Positions 47,072 to 57,317 of a stretch of DNA of 64,000 bases are shown piece after piece. Every line of letters begins with the position of its first letter. Within the stretch, counting starts at the first letter, position 1. This stretch comes from Tenacibaculum pacificus. GTDB taxonomy: Bacteria > Bacteroidota > Bacteroidia > Flavobacteriales > Flavobacteriaceae. The stretch is from contig NZ_CP115917.1 of assembly GCF_027941775.1 (NCBI RefSeq), positions 2,647,001 through 2,711,000 on the forward strand, written 5' to 3'. The translations under genes were made by a program, and so were the position numbers. Under the pieces are notes generated by a model that saw only the letters and a program-made list of their open reading frames with translations, made no database searches and had not been told where the DNA came from.

Positions 47072-48004
47072 TTGAAAGTTATTAACTCTATTTTTAATTT
47101 TAAACCGACTCAACAAACAATAGTTACTATTGGTACTTTTGATGGTGTACACATTGGACATCAGAAAATTATTAAAGAGTTAATTGATCAAGCAAAAACA
47201 GCGAATAAAAAATCAGTTTTATTAACTTTTTTTCCACATCCTAGAATGGTGTTGCTAAAAGATGTGTCTATAAAACTGATAAATACAATAGATGAACGTG
47301 CTGCATATCTTGAAAAATTAGGTTTAGATTATTTAATAATCCATCCTTTTAGCAAAGAATTTTCAAAATTAACTGCCTTAGATTTTGTACGTACAATTTT
47401 AGTAAATCAATTTAATACTTCTAAATTAATTATTGGTTACGATCATCATTTTGGTAAAAATAGAGAAGGAAATATTAAACAATTAACAGAATATTCTCAT
47501 TTATATGATTTTACTGTTGAAGAAATTCCTGCTCAAGATATTGATGAAGTTTCAGTAAGTTCTACAAAAATTAGAAAAGCGCTTGATATCGGACATTTAA
47601 AAACTGCAAATGATTATTTAGGTTATAATTTTTCGTTAACAGGAACTGTTGTTCATGGAAAAAAATTAGGTGGAAAAATTGGCTTTCCTACCGCTAATAT
47701 TGAAATTAATGAAGATTATAAATTGATTCCTAAAACAGGTGTTTATGTTGTAAAATCGGTTATTGATAACAATACTGTTTTTGGAATGATGAATATTGGT
47801 AACAGACCAACTATCAACGGAAAAGAACAAAGTATTGAAACGCATTTCTTTGATTTTAACACCAATTTATACGATAAAAAAATCACCATACAATTACTGT
47901 ATTTTTTAAGAGATGAACAAAAATTTAATTCAATAGATAAATTAGTTATCCAACTTAAAAAAGATAAAGAAAACACAGTAAATTATCTAGAAAACAACAA
48001 CTAA
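47072..48004 (+). CDS. ribF: Bifunctional riboflavin kinase/FAD synthetase
   Basis: A 310-residue enzyme making FMN and FAD. The FAD synthetase domain occupies 1-180 (TIGTFDGVHIGHQKII nucleotide site; FFPHPRMVL; IIGYDHHFGKNREGN; VSSTKIRKAL) and the riboflavin kinase domain 185-305 (GKIGFPTANIEIN; GMMNIGNRPTING). The start codon is TTG; the N-terminus MKVINSIFNFKPTQQTIVTIG fits homologues and no ATG is available upstream after the promoter. No FMN riboswitch is visible. Confidence 0.94.
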   Translation: MKVINSIFNFKPTQQTIVTIGTFDGVHIGHQKIIKELIDQAKTANKKSVLLTFFPHPRMVLLKDVSIKLINTIDERAAYLEKLGLDYLIIHPFSKEFSKLTALDFVRTILVNQFNTSKLIIGYDHHFGKNREGNIKQLTEYSHLYDFTVEEIPAQDIDEVSVSSTKIRKALDIGHLKTANDYLGYNFSLTGTVVHGKKLGGKIGFPTANIEINEDYKLIPKTGVYVVKSVIDNNTVFGMMNIGNRPTINGKEQSIETHFFDFNTNLYDKKITIQLLYFLRDEQKFNSIDKLVIQLKKDKENTVNYLENNN

Positions 48005-48135
48005 TCAATAAAATATTGCTGTCTTAATTCTTTTTGATAAAAAATAAATTGTTAAAATCTTATTTAAGAACCTACACATCGTTGTTTAAGTGTACTGCTT
48101 CTTATATCTTAGCAGTTCTTAAAAAAATTTAAAAG

Positions 48136-49410
48136 ATGTTACAGGTTCAGTTTATTAGAGACAACAAACAAACTGTTTTAGATGGATTAGCAAAACGTAA
48201 TTTTGCCAATGCTGAAGCAATTATTGAAGAAGTATTAACTGCTGATGAAACTCGTAGAGCTACGCAAGTTTCTTTAGATAATATATTAGCTGAATCTAAC
48301 AAAATATCCAAAGAAATTGGAGGTTTTTTTAAATCAGGTGAAATTCAAAAAGCCAACTTATTAAAAGAAAAAACAGGACAATTAAAAGAAGATTCAAAGC
48401 AATTTACAGAAGCTTTTAATACTGTTTCTGATAAATTACAAGAATTATTATATCAAATTCCTAATATTCCTCACGCTTCTGTAAAAGCAGGAAAAAGTGA
48501 AGAAGATAATGAGAAAATTTTTAGCGAAGGAATTATTCCTGATTTAGGCGAAAACGCTTTACCTCACTGGGAATTAGCTAAAAAATATGATATTATCGAT
48601 TTTGAATTAGGAACAAAAATTACTGGTGCTGGTTTTCCTGTTTATAAAGGAAAAGGTGCTCGTTTACAACGTGCTTTAATCAATTATTTTTTAGATAAAA
48701 ACACAGATGCAGGTTACAAAGAGGTTCAAGTTCCTCATTTGGTTAACGAAGCTTCAGGAATTGCAACAGGGCAATTACCAGATAAAGAAGGACAAATGTA
48801 TCATTCAACAATCGATGATTTATATTTAATTCCAACTGGTGAAGTGCCAATTACAAATATCCACAGAAATGATTTACTAAAAGAAACCGATTTACCAATT
48901 AAATATACAGGTTATACGCCTTGTTTCCGTAGAGAAGCTGGTAGTTATGGCGCACACGTTCGTGGATTAAATCGTTTACATCAGTTTGATAAAGTAGAAA
49001 TTGTTCGTATCGAACATCCTGATAATTCGTACCATGTTTTAAGCGAAATGGTTGAACATATTAAAGATATTTTACGCGATTTAAAATTACCGTATCGTAT
49101 TTTACGTTTATGCGGTGGCGATACTGGTTTTACATCGGCTTTAACTTTCGATTTCGAATTATATTCAACTGCTCAAGAGCGTTGGTTAGAAATTAGTTCG
49201 GCTTCAAATTTTGAAACTTATCAAGCAAATCGTTTGAAATTACGTTTTAAAAATAAAGACGGAAAAAGTCAATTAGTGCATACTTTAAACGGAAGTTCTT
49301 TAGCTTTACCTAGAGTTTTAGCTGGTATTTTAGAGAATTATCAAACTGCTGACGGAATTAAAATTCCTGATGCGTTAGTTCCTTATTGTGGTTTTGATAT
49401 GATTGATTAA
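48136..49410 (+). CDS. serS: Seryl-tRNA synthetase
   Basis: A 424-residue class II synthetase. The N-terminal coiled-coil arm (about 25-105) binds the long variable arm of tRNA-Ser. Catalytic motifs are TPCFRREAGSYG (motif 2), YQANRLKLRFKN and LNGSSLALPRVLAGILENYQ (motif 3). Full family length. Monocistronic with a strong hairpin terminator. Confidence 0.96.
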   Translation: MLQVQFIRDNKQTVLDGLAKRNFANAEAIIEEVLTADETRRATQVSLDNILAESNKISKEIGGFFKSGEIQKANLLKEKTGQLKEDSKQFTEAFNTVSDKLQELLYQIPNIPHASVKAGKSEEDNEKIFSEGIIPDLGENALPHWELAKKYDIIDFELGTKITGAGFPVYKGKGARLQRALINYFLDKNTDAGYKEVQVPHLVNEASGIATGQLPDKEGQMYHSTIDDLYLIPTGEVPITNIHRNDLLKETDLPIKYTGYTPCFRREAGSYGAHVRGLNRLHQFDKVEIVRIEHPDNSYHVLSEMVEHIKDILRDLKLPYRILRLCGGDTGFTSALTFDFELYSTAQERWLEISSASNFETYQANRLKLRFKNKDGKSQLVHTLNGSSLALPRVLAGILENYQTADGIKIPDALVPYCGFDMID

Positions 49411-49440
49411 TCATTAAAAAATATACTTTTATAAAATAAT

Positions 49441-49477
49441 AAACCCCAAGTTTCTTTGTTGAAAACTTGGGGTTTTT
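49441..49477 (+). terminator. serS terminator
   Basis: Stem AACCCCAAGTTT / AAACTTGGGGTT followed by a T-run. Confidence 0.85.
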
Positions 49478-49505
49478 AAGTGCTTTTATTTTATAATATT
49501 TTTTT

Positions 49506-49597
49506 GAAGCAATTTCCCGCTTTCCGCACTCGCTTTTTTTATTTTTTCGAAAAGAAAAATAAAAAAGAGCTCAAACAATTGCTTCAATCGGGGCTAG
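49506..49597 (+). repeat. Interspersed hairpin repeat, copy 3
   Basis: A 92-bp copy with perfect outer arms GAAGCAATT/AATTGCTTC and a longer inner arm, TTTTTTTATTTTT pairing with AAAAATAAAAAA. The inner arms differ in sequence between copies but remain complementary. Identity with copy 2 continues into GCATTTGTA. It lies between serS and the TPR gene. Confidence 0.8.
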
Positions 49598-49679
49598 GCA
49601 TTTGTACTATTTTGAAAGTTTTATACAAAAAAATAGTAAATTTTCAAACACAAATCATAATTACAACAATTTTGTTCTG

Positions 49680-49687
49680 TATTTTTG
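49680..49687 (+). promoter_or_regulatory. -7 element of the TPR gene, four nucleotides from ATG
   Basis: TATTTTTG, then ATTG, then ATG at 49692. The same 4-nt spacing as glyS, rsmI and dxs, predicting a leaderless transcript. Confidence 0.55.
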
Positions 49688-49691
49688 ATTG

Positions 49692-51467
49692 ATGAAAAAA
49701 GCCGTTATTCTATTTAATTTACTGATTTTTAGTTTATTTTGTTACGCTCAACAAAATGAATATATTGTAGCTGAAAATTATTTCAGAAATAATGAATATG
49801 AAAAAGCTATCCAATTTTATAAAAAATTACACGATAAAAGTCCTTACAATACTACTTATTTAAAAAGATTAGTAACCTGTTATCAAGAAACTAATCAGTT
49901 TTTGGTTGCTGATGCTCTTTTATCAAAAGAAATCAAAAAAAAACCAACTTTAGTATTTTTAAATATCATCAAAGGATATAATTTTGAACGCCAACAAAAA
50001 GATATTGAAGCAAATAAACAGTATCAAATTGCGCTGAAATCACTAGATAAAAAAGGAAACTACGGAAGCAATATCGCACGACTTTTTAAAGATTATAATA
50101 AATTAGATTTTGCAATTGAAGCCTACGAAAAAACAATGGCTAATAATCCGAAAGCAAATTACGGATTTCAATTAGCACAAATTCATGGTGAAAAAGGTGA
50201 TTTCTCTAAAATGTTTACGTCTTATGTTAGTTTAGTTGATAAAAATGAAAAACATCTAAACAACGTAAAACGCTACACAAGTAAATATATTACAGATAAT
50301 CCTGAAAATGAAAACAACATTTTATTCAAAAAAGCATTGTTACGAAAATCAGTAAGCAATCCTAAAAACATTTGGAATGATTTACTTGCTTGGCTATTTG
50401 TAAAACAAAAACAGTATCAAAAAGCACTTATTCAAGAAAAAGCATTGTTAGCCAGAAACCCTGATCATTTAAGTAAAATAAATCAATTAGGTAAAATTGC
50501 ATTAGAAAATAATGACTATGAAACTGCCAAAGAATGTTTCGATTTAATCATTGAAAAAACAAATTACCCTACAGATAAAATTAATGCTATTAATAATAAT
50601 TTAAAAATAGCTATCAAAACAAAACAACCAGATGTTTCTGAAAAATTTGAAGCTATTTTTGAAGAATATGGCATCAATAAAAACACTTTTGAAATTCAAG
50701 TAGCTTATGCAAATTATCTAACTTTTACAGAAAACAATCCTGAAAAAGCAGTTAAAATTTTAGAAAAAGCTATGACTTTTTCTAATTCGAAATTTAAAAA
50801 AGCAGAAGTTAAATTACAACTTGGTGAAGTTTTAGTTTATACGGGTAACTTTAATAAAGCTTTAATCTACTTTTCACAAGTACAAAATCAGTTTAAAAAT
50901 CATTTTTTAGGACAAGAAGCACGTTTTAAAGTAGCGCAAACATCTTATTTTAAAAATGATTTTAAATGGGCAAAAGCACAATTAAAAATTCTAAAAGGTT
51001 CAGCAACACAATTAATTGCCAATGATGCGGCAAATTTATTTTTAACAATTTCAGATAATGAACCTAAAGACAGTATTTCTACAGGTTTAAAAGAATATGC
51101 AAAAGCCGATTTATTAGCTTTTCAAAATAAAGATAAAGAAGCTATTACGTTTTTGAAAACTGTAATAATAAAATATAAAGGACAACCTATTGAAGATGAA
51201 GCTTTGTTTAAACAAGCGAGTCTTTTTATCAAACAGCAAAAATATGAGGATGCTATTTTAAATTACAACAAAATAGTTACTTTGGATAAAAAAGGAATTT
51301 ATGTGGATGATGTTTATTATCAAATGGCAGAATTATATAACACGAAATTAAATAACCCTGAAAAGGCGAAAGAATACTATCAAAAGATTATTTTTGACCA
51401 CGCTTCTAGCATCTATTTAATTGATGCTCGTAAGAAGTTTAGACAACTAAGAGGAGACCAATTATAA
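49692..51467 (+). CDS. Tetratricopeptide-repeat protein, exported
   Basis: A 591-residue protein with a signal peptide (MKKAVILFNLLIFSLFCYAQ) and at least ten TPR-like helix pairs from residue 24 to the end (AENYFRNNEYEKAIQFYKKL; DFAIEAYEKTMANNPKANYG; YQMAELYNTKLNNPEKAKEYYQ). It is a periplasmic or outer-membrane protein-protein interaction scaffold of unknown partner. The open frame could start at TTG 49689, but ATG 49692 follows the -7 box. The DUF4286 gene starts 15 bp after its stop. Confidence 0.87.
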   Translation: MKKAVILFNLLIFSLFCYAQQNEYIVAENYFRNNEYEKAIQFYKKLHDKSPYNTTYLKRLVTCYQETNQFLVADALLSKEIKKKPTLVFLNIIKGYNFERQQKDIEANKQYQIALKSLDKKGNYGSNIARLFKDYNKLDFAIEAYEKTMANNPKANYGFQLAQIHGEKGDFSKMFTSYVSLVDKNEKHLNNVKRYTSKYITDNPENENNILFKKALLRKSVSNPKNIWNDLLAWLFVKQKQYQKALIQEKALLARNPDHLSKINQLGKIALENNDYETAKECFDLIIEKTNYPTDKINAINNNLKIAIKTKQPDVSEKFEAIFEEYGINKNTFEIQVAYANYLTFTENNPEKAVKILEKAMTFSNSKFKKAEVKLQLGEVLVYTGNFNKALIYFSQVQNQFKNHFLGQEARFKVAQTSYFKNDFKWAKAQLKILKGSATQLIANDAANLFLTISDNEPKDSISTGLKEYAKADLLAFQNKDKEAITFLKTVIIKYKGQPIEDEALFKQASLFIKQQKYEDAILNYNKIVTLDKKGIYVDDVYYQMAELYNTKLNNPEKAKEYYQKIIFDHASSIYLIDARKKFRQLRGDQL

Positions 51468-51482
51468 TTAAGAAAAATAGAT

Positions 51483-51812
51483 ATGTATATATATAATGTT
51501 ACAATAAATATTGACGAAAGCGTACACCAAGAATGGCTAGTTTGGATTAAAGATCATATTCCTAATGTTTTGGCTACAGGTAATTTTTTAAGTGCAAAAT
51601 TAACCGCTGTTTTAGTTGAAGAAGAAATGGGAGGAGCAACTTATTCTGTTCAATATACCGCTAAAACACGTGAAGATTTAGATGCATATTATGACAATCA
51701 TGCTGATGAACTTCGTGCAGCTAGTTTTAAGAAATTTGGCGATAAAATGTTAGCTTTTCGTACCGAATTAAAAGTTATTAATGAATTTTTTCCTACAGTA
51801 ATAAATAACTAA
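51483..51812 (+). CDS. DUF4286 family protein
   Basis: A 109-residue ferredoxin-like-fold protein typical of Bacteroidetes (MYIYNVTINIDESVHQEWL; YSVQYTAKTREDLDAYY; FRTELKVINEF). The length is normal. Function unknown; it is co-transcribed with the TPR gene and probably with rsmA, which lies 79 bp downstream. Confidence 0.87.
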   Translation: MYIYNVTINIDESVHQEWLVWIKDHIPNVLATGNFLSAKLTAVLVEEEMGGATYSVQYTAKTREDLDAYYDNHADELRAASFKKFGDKMLAFRTELKVINEFFPTVINN

Positions 51813-51891
51813 AATACTGTAATCTGATTTATGAAATATAAGCTATCTTTTTAAAGCTTATTTCTAACCCTTTTTTATCTTAATTAATAAC

Positions 51892-52695
51892 ATGACTGTA
51901 AGAGCAAAAAAACATTTAGGACAACATTTTTTAACCGATGAAGATATCGCTAAAAAAATAGCCGATGCATTAATTGGAAAAGGCTACGATAATGTATTAG
52001 AAATTGGTCCTGGAATGGGCGTTTTAACTAAATATTTATTAGAAAGAGAAACTAAAACTACCGTAATGGAAATCGATTATGATTCTGTTGCCTATTTAAA
52101 AGATACTTTTCCGTTAGAACATATTAAATTAGATACTACTGCCAAAAAATTTGAAATAATCGAAGGTGATTTTTTAAAGAAAAATTTAAAAGATTTTTTT
52201 AAAGAAAAACAAGTAGCTATTATTGGTAATTTTCCGTATAATATTTCTACACAAATTGTTTTTAAAGCTATTGAATATAGAGATTTTGTTCCTGAATTTG
52301 CAGGAATGTTTCAAAAAGAAGTAGCTAAAAGAATCGCTGAAAAAGAGGGAAGTAAAGTCTATGGAATTATGTCGGTGTTAACACAAGCTTTCTACGATGT
52401 AGAATACTTATTTACCGTACCTCCTACTGTTTTTAATCCGCCACCAAAAGTAGATTCTGGTGTTATCAGATTAACCAGAAAAGAAGATTATAGCTTACCT
52501 GTTGATGAAAAATTATTTTTTAGAGTAGTAAAAACAGCTTTTAATCAACGAAGAAAAATGTTACGTTCTAGTTTAAAATCATTCAATATTTCTGATGCTT
52601 TAAAAGAGGATCCTATATTTACAATGCGTCCCGAACAATTATCAGTACAACGATTTATAGAATTGACCGATAAAATAGCAAAAGATGGCATTTGA
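51892..52695 (+). CDS. rsmA: 16S rRNA dimethyladenosine transferase
   Basis: A 267-residue KsgA enzyme that dimethylates two adjacent adenines in the 3' hairpin of 16S r[18 protein letters not shown] (N-terminus), [12 protein letters not shown] (SAM motif I), [15 protein letters not shown] (catalytic NFPY), [13 protein letters not shown] and [12 protein letters not shown] are all present. Its last codons overlap the mgtE start by 11 bp. Confidence 0.96.
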   Translation: MTVRAKKHLGQHFLTDEDIAKKIADALIGKGYDNVLEIGPGMGVLTKYLLERETKTTVMEIDYDSVAYLKDTFPLEHIKLDTTAKKFEIIEGDFLKKNLKDFFKEKQVAIIGNFPYNISTQIVFKAIEYRDFVPEFAGMFQKEVAKRIAEKEGSKVYGIMSVLTQAFYDVEYLFTVPPTVFNPPPKVDSGVIRLTRKEDYSLPVDEKLFFRVVKTAFNQRRKMLRSSLKSFNISDALKEDPIFTMRPEQLSVQRFIELTDKIAKDGI

Positions 52696-54034
52696 AATTA
52701 CCCAAGACCTTCTTAGTAACGTAGCGCAGTATATTGAAAGTAAAAATAACGCTGCTCTTAATCAACTTTTTAAAGAAATTCACCATGCTGATATTGCTGA
52801 AATATTAGACGAATTACCCTTTGAAGAAGCTGTTTATATTATCCGTTTATTAGATAGTGAAACAACATCAGAAGTACTGATGGATGTTGATGATGATGTT
52901 CGTGAAAAAATACTAGAACAATTAACCGCTAAAGAAATTGCGGAAGAAATTGATGAACTTGATACCGATGATGCTGCCGATGTAATTTCCGAACTTTCTG
53001 ATAAAAGGAAAAAAGCGGTAATGCAAGAAATTGAAGACGAAGAACATGCAAAAGAAATTGTAGAGTTATTACGTTATTCTGAAAATTCTGCAGGTGGTTT
53101 AATGGCTAAAGAGCTTGTTAAGGTTAATGAAAACTGGACAATTTCTCGCTGTGAAAAAGAAATGCGAGTTCAAGCAGAAGAAGTTACTCGTGTACACTCA
53201 ATATATGTAATTGATGATAGTGGTAAGTTAAAAGGTCGTTTATCTTTAAAAGACTTATTAATGGCTTCTACAAAGGCTACTATTGCCGAAGTGTACATAC
53301 CAAAAGTAGATTTTGTAAACGTTACAGATGAAGCAGAAGATGTTGCCAATATCATGCGAAAATATGATTTAGAAGCAATACCTGTTGTTGATGAATTAGG
53401 CGTTTTAGTTGGTAGAATTACCATTGATGATATTGTTGATGTAATTAAAGAAGAAGCTGATAAAGATTATCAATTAGCCGCAGGTATTACACAAGATGTA
53501 GAAGCTGATGATACTATTTGGGAATTAACACGAGCACGTTTACCTTGGCTTTTCTTAGGATTACTTGGTGGGGTTGGTGCTGCAAGTATTATGGGATTTT
53601 TTGAAGATGCAATGGTTGACAATGCCATTTTATTTATGTTTACACCTTTAATAGCGGCAATGGCTGGTAATGTTGGAGTACAATCTTCAGCAATTATAGT
53701 GCAAGGTTTAGCGAATGATGATGTAAAAGGAAGTATTGGTAATAGACTATTAAAAGAAATTTCTTTAGCAATGGTAAATGGATTAGCATTGGCTATTTTA
53801 CTTTTCTTTTTTATCTTTATTACAGAACAAGATATAAAAGTAGCAACGGCTATTTCTATATCTCTTTTTGTGGTGATAATTGTAGCGGGTTTAATAGGAA
53901 CTTTTATTCCTTTATTTTTAGATAAAAGAGGTATTGATCCTGCAATTGCTACAGGACCATTTATTACCACTAGTAATGATATTTTTGGAATCCTTATTTA
54001 CTTTGGAATCGCTAAAATGATTATTGGTTTTTAA
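52685..54034 (+). CDS. mgtE: Magnesium transporter MgtE
   Basis: A 449-residue protein: acidic N-domain (1-130, [28 protein letters not shown]), two CBS domains (about 135-255, [32 protein letters not shown]) that sense magnesium, then five membrane helices (about 285-449) with the pore sequence [17 protein letters not shown]. Family-typical. It is translationally coupled to rsmA; its 3' end overlaps the convergent LysE gene by 14 bp. Confidence 0.95.
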   Translation: MAFEITQDLLSNVAQYIESKNNAALNQLFKEIHHADIAEILDELPFEEAVYIIRLLDSETTSEVLMDVDDDVREKILEQLTAKEIAEEIDELDTDDAADVISELSDKRKKAVMQEIEDEEHAKEIVELLRYSENSAGGLMAKELVKVNENWTISRCEKEMRVQAEEVTRVHSIYVIDDSGKLKGRLSLKDLLMASTKATIAEVYIPKVDFVNVTDEAEDVANIMRKYDLEAIPVVDELGVLVGRITIDDIVDVIKEEADKDYQLAAGITQDVEADDTIWELTRARLPWLFLGLLGGVGAASIMGFFEDAMVDNAILFMFTPLIAAMAGNVGVQSSAIIVQGLANDDVKGSIGNRLLKEISLAMVNGLALAILLFFFIFITEQDIKVATAISISLFVVIIVAGLIGTFIPLFLDKRGIDPAIATGPFITTSNDIFGILIYFGIAKMIIGF

Positions 54035-54713
54035 TTGTTTTTTCTGGCGTAATTTTATCTAATAAGTTATCAATTTCATCTTTAGGGATAAAACTTTTTA
54101 ACATAATTAGCGTTCCGAAAATAATCAATAAAACACCCATTCCTTTTTTTATTCGATAAATAACTAAAGGCGTTAGTTTACTTTTTAATTGTTTTGCTAA
54201 TAATATTTTACCTAAATCTGTTAGAGCATAGCCAAAAAGTATGGTAGTAAAATACCAGAATATAGCAGTCGGATCCATATTTAATGTGGGTCCTACAACT
54301 ATAACAACACCTAGCCAAGTCGCCAAAACACCAACATTTATAAAATTTAACGCAAAACCTTTTAACATTAGTTTTCCGTAATTATTAGTTGCTGAAATTT
54401 GAACTTCAGTAATTTCTCCTTCTTTTTTATTGCTTTTATCAAAAAAAGTGATAAAACCATATATAATCAAAATAAGCCCACCAACCAGAAATAAACGAGG
54501 GTCATCTTTAATTTTTTCTAATAAACTTCTACTTCCAAAATAAGCAATTAGCATAAAAGTAATATCACCTAAAATAACGCCTATATCAAAAGAAATTGCA
54601 GCACGAGCACCTTTTAATATACTTGTTTTAATAAGCATAAAAAAAACAGGTCCTATCATAAAAGACATGATAAAACCTATTATAAAAGCATTTTTAAAAT
54701 TATAAAAATCCAT
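54021..54713 (-). CDS. LysE family translocator
   Basis: A 230-residue inner-membrane exporter with about six helices. The N-terminal AFIIGFIMSFMIGPVFFMLIKTSILKGARAAISFDIGVILGD is the conserved LysE/RhtB region. Such proteins export amino acids or related metabolites; the substrate is unknown. It starts 19 bp after the PaaE-like gene on the same strand. Confidence 0.87.
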   Translation of the reverse strand: MDFYNFKNAFIIGFIMSFMIGPVFFMLIKTSILKGARAAISFDIGVILGDITFMLIAYFGSRSLLEKIKDDPRLFLVGGLILIIYGFITFFDKSNKKEGEITEVQISATNNYGKLMLKGFALNFINVGVLATWLGVVIVVGPTLNMDPTAIFWYFTTILFGYALTDLGKILLAKQLKSKLTPLVIYRIKKGMGVLLIIFGTLIMLKSFIPKDEIDNLLDKITPEKTIKNQ

Positions 54714-54732
54714 TTTTTATATATCGTTTTCT

Positions 54733-55782
54733 CTAAACATCATCAAAATCGATAACTACTTTTGGTGTACAAGGATGTGCCACACAGGTTAAAATAAACC
54801 CATCTTCTAATTCATCATCAGATAAAATAGAATTTTTAGACATTACAGCTTTTCCTTCAGTAACTTTTGCAATACAACTACTACAAACTCCTCCTTGACA
54901 AGAATAAGGAGCATCTAATTTATTACGTAAAGAAGCTGCTAAAATGGTATCTGTTTTTTCCATTGAAAAAGTACTTTCTTCATCATCTAATAAAATAGTG
55001 ATTTCTGATTTTCCATCAGGATAAGTTACAGGAATTTCGGTTGCTGATGCACTTGCTGTAAATAACTCAAAATGGATTGTTTCTTTATCAAATCCGCTTT
55101 CTTGTAAAGTTTCTGACACCAAATTAATCATTTCTTCAGGACCACAAATATAAGTTGCATCAAAAGAAATATCTTTATGAATATCTTTTACAAAATGATT
55201 CACATTATTTTTATCTATTCTACCTAATTTACTATCGTTTCTAACTTCTTTACTAAATATATAGTGCAAGTTAAATTGTGATGGATATGCTTCAGATAAA
55301 GCATTTAATTCATCATAAAAAATAGTGGTTTCAGCTTTTTTATTACCAAAAACTAACGTAAAAGTTGATGATGCTTCAGTATCTAAAACCGTTTTTATCA
55401 TTGATAAAACAGGTGTAATTCCACTTCCTGCGGCAAATGCGATATAATTTTTATCCGCTTTTGGCTCAAGAATAAACTTTCCTTCTGGTTCTGAAACTTC
55501 TAAAGTTGTATTTTCTTTTAATTTAGTCGTTGCATAGGTTGAAAATATTCCTTTTTCAACAGCTTTAACAGCTACTTTTATTTGGTTACTTTTTGGTGAA
55601 GCACATATAGAATAAGCTCTTCGAACTTCTTGACCATTTAAAGTTGCTTTAATAGTAATATATTGTCCTGCGATAAAAGTATATGCTTCTTTTAATTCAG
55701 CAGGAACGGTAAATAATATAGAAACAGCATCTGCAGTTTCTTTTATTATCTTTTCAATATTTAATTTATGAAATGTAGACAT
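54733..55782 (-). CDS. PaaE-like ferredoxin-NAD(P)H oxidoreductase with C-terminal [2Fe-2S] domain
   Basis: A 349-residue protein: FAD-binding domain (1-105, RRAYSICASP), NAD(P)-binding domain (106-240, FAAGSGITPVLSMIK; TYICGPEEMI) and plant-type ferredoxin domain (about 260-349, PYSCQGGVCSSCIAKV plus the final cysteine in ILTCVAHPC). This order matches PaaE, the reductase of phenylacetyl-CoA epoxidase, but the oxygenase genes paaABC are not present, so the electron acceptor is unknown. Confidence 0.9.
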   Translation of the reverse strand: MSTFHKLNIEKIIKETADAVSILFTVPAELKEAYTFIAGQYITIKATLNGQEVRRAYSICASPKSNQIKVAVKAVEKGIFSTYATTKLKENTTLEVSEPEGKFILEPKADKNYIAFAAGSGITPVLSMIKTVLDTEASSTFTLVFGNKKAETTIFYDELNALSEAYPSQFNLHYIFSKEVRNDSKLGRIDKNNVNHFVKDIHKDISFDATYICGPEEMINLVSETLQESGFDKETIHFELFTASASATEIPVTYPDGKSEITILLDDEESTFSMEKTDTILAASLRNKLDAPYSCQGGVCSSCIAKVTEGKAVMSKNSILSDDELEDGFILTCVAHPCTPKVVIDFDDV

Positions 55783-55800
55783 CTATTCAGTTTAGATCTA

Positions 55801-55808
55801 CAAAAATA
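55801..55808 (-). promoter_or_regulatory. -7 element of the PaaE-like/LysE unit
   Basis: Minus-strand TATTTTTG, with an 18-nt leader to the ATG at 55782. Confidence 0.5.
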
Positions 55809-55950
55809 AGCAATACTAAGCAAATCATTTGTTAGAGTTTGTATAAAATGATAACCCTAATTTTAAATATCATAAAATCAGGGATTATTTATGTGTTTAC
55901 ATATTATAAATTAAAACAGGTATAACACTATTTAAAAACGATAAAATAAC

Positions 55951-57119
55951 TTAGTATAAAACAGTATAAACATCCGTTTCTTTTTCTTTTATTTTATTTA
56001 TTGCATCATCGGCATATGATATTGCTGATGCCTGTATTGATAAATTACTATTTATTGAAAAATTAGTGTTGTTTAACTTTAATTGTAAAGCTATAATTTG
56101 ACGAAGTAACTCTTCGGTTGTAGGAACTTCACAACCAACTGCATTTGCGAAACTTTTAAAAAACAATAACGCATAAAATGATTCTGTTATTCGCCTATCT
56201 TTTCCTGAAATAGTTACTTGCTTTCCTTTGTAAATATTTCCTAACATTTCGGTAATACTATTGTTAGGTTTGATACTTATTACACGATTCGATAACCAAT
56301 CTTTTAAAGATTGAAGATTATCCATTTCTAATCGTTCAGCAACCATTATTTGTTCATTAAAAACCTTTTGAAATAATTGAGAATACGTTTCACTTAAAAC
56401 GTAAATTTCTTTTGTTATCGCTTTTCCTTTTGAATTAATAAGATCTTGAGAATTATCGCAAATAGCCGCTGCGTTTATTGATAAAATTGGAGAACTTAAA
56501 GCTGTTTTAAGCGTATTTCCTCCATCAATAAAAGTAAAATTATCTTCTCTAAATTTAAAGTGCTTATTAAGAAAAGATATTAAATATTTTCGAGTTTCTA
56601 AATCATCATAAGCCAAAGGTATTCTCGATTTAAAATCTAATAAATTTACAATAATACCATCGTCTGTAACTTTACTTGTTGCAAAAACAGGCGAATATCC
56701 GACCAAACCGACCTTTATATTTTCCTGACCAACTAACCAATTAGCACCTAAATTTCCAGGAATCATTAAAATTGGCGTATTCTTTTTTTGATGATTGATT
56801 TTTCAGTTTCACTAAATTGATACATCGTTGAATTTTGAGGAAAACGACAACAATTAAGTATTAAATCAGCTTTTTCTGCAATTTCTTCTAATGATGAAGT
56901 AATTTGTATTTTAAGAGGTGTTTTTTTAGGAAAAGAAGTATTATCGGCACTATTAATTATTACTATTTTATCTTTTTTTATAAGCTCTTTATATGCTTCA
57001 CTTTTTCTATTTTTATGTTTAAAACCGATAACATTTAAACCTGCCTCTTGAAGAATATAAGAGATAGAAGTTCCAATTGTTCCCATTCCTATAATTCCAA
57101 TAGTCTTTATCTCTGTCAT
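55951..57119 (-). CDS. Opine/octopine dehydrogenase-like oxidoreductase, split by an apparent frameshift
   Basis: Two open frames (57119 to 56766, then 56766 to 55951) form one gene. The first gives a Rossmann domain (IGIIGMGTIGTSISYILQEAG, then DLILNCCRFPQ) and ends shortly after SIIKK. The second continues with NTPILMIPGNLGANW if one base is added to the run of seven T (plus strand) at 56783-56789. The joined protein is about 389 residues, the size of the NAD/NADP octopine-nopaline dehydrogenase family, with a C-terminal helical domain (RRITESFYALLFFKSFANA; EVPTTEELLRQI). It would reductively condense an amino acid with a keto acid. As written the gene is broken; assembly error is the simplest cause. 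Confidence 0.7.
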
Positions 57120-57278
57120 TTTTTAACTAAAGATAAGTATTTCATGTATTTAAATAATAATTACTAATTAAAATTGTTACTCTTTTTTTAAATTACCTTA
57201 CTAAATACAAGCTTCTTTAATTTTTATTTATTTAGTTTTTTTTAAAAAATATTATTTTTATTGAGTCTAAATAATGCC

Positions 57279-57286
57279 TATATTTG
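57279..57286 (+). promoter_or_regulatory. -7 element of the TonB-domain gene
   Basis: TATATTTG. The first possible start of the long open frame (TTG 57284) lies inside this box, so it cannot be used; the ATG at 57318 is the natural start, with a 31-nt leader. Confidence 0.55.
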
Positions 57287-57317
57287 CACTTAACTTTACA
57301 AGTTAGTACCCCACACT

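Noticed and set aside
49480..49692. Short plus-strand frame spanning the third hairpin repeat
   Set aside because: It is formed by the repeat and its AT-rich surroundings. The other two copies are not coding in the same frame.
53470..53970. 166-codon open frame antisense to mgtE
   Set aside because: It mirrors the codon pattern of the transmembrane part of mgtE; no start signal or family similarity.
57284..57317. TTG 57284 as start of the TonB-domain gene
   Set aside because: It lies inside the -7 promoter element, and the resulting N-terminus has no proper signal peptide.
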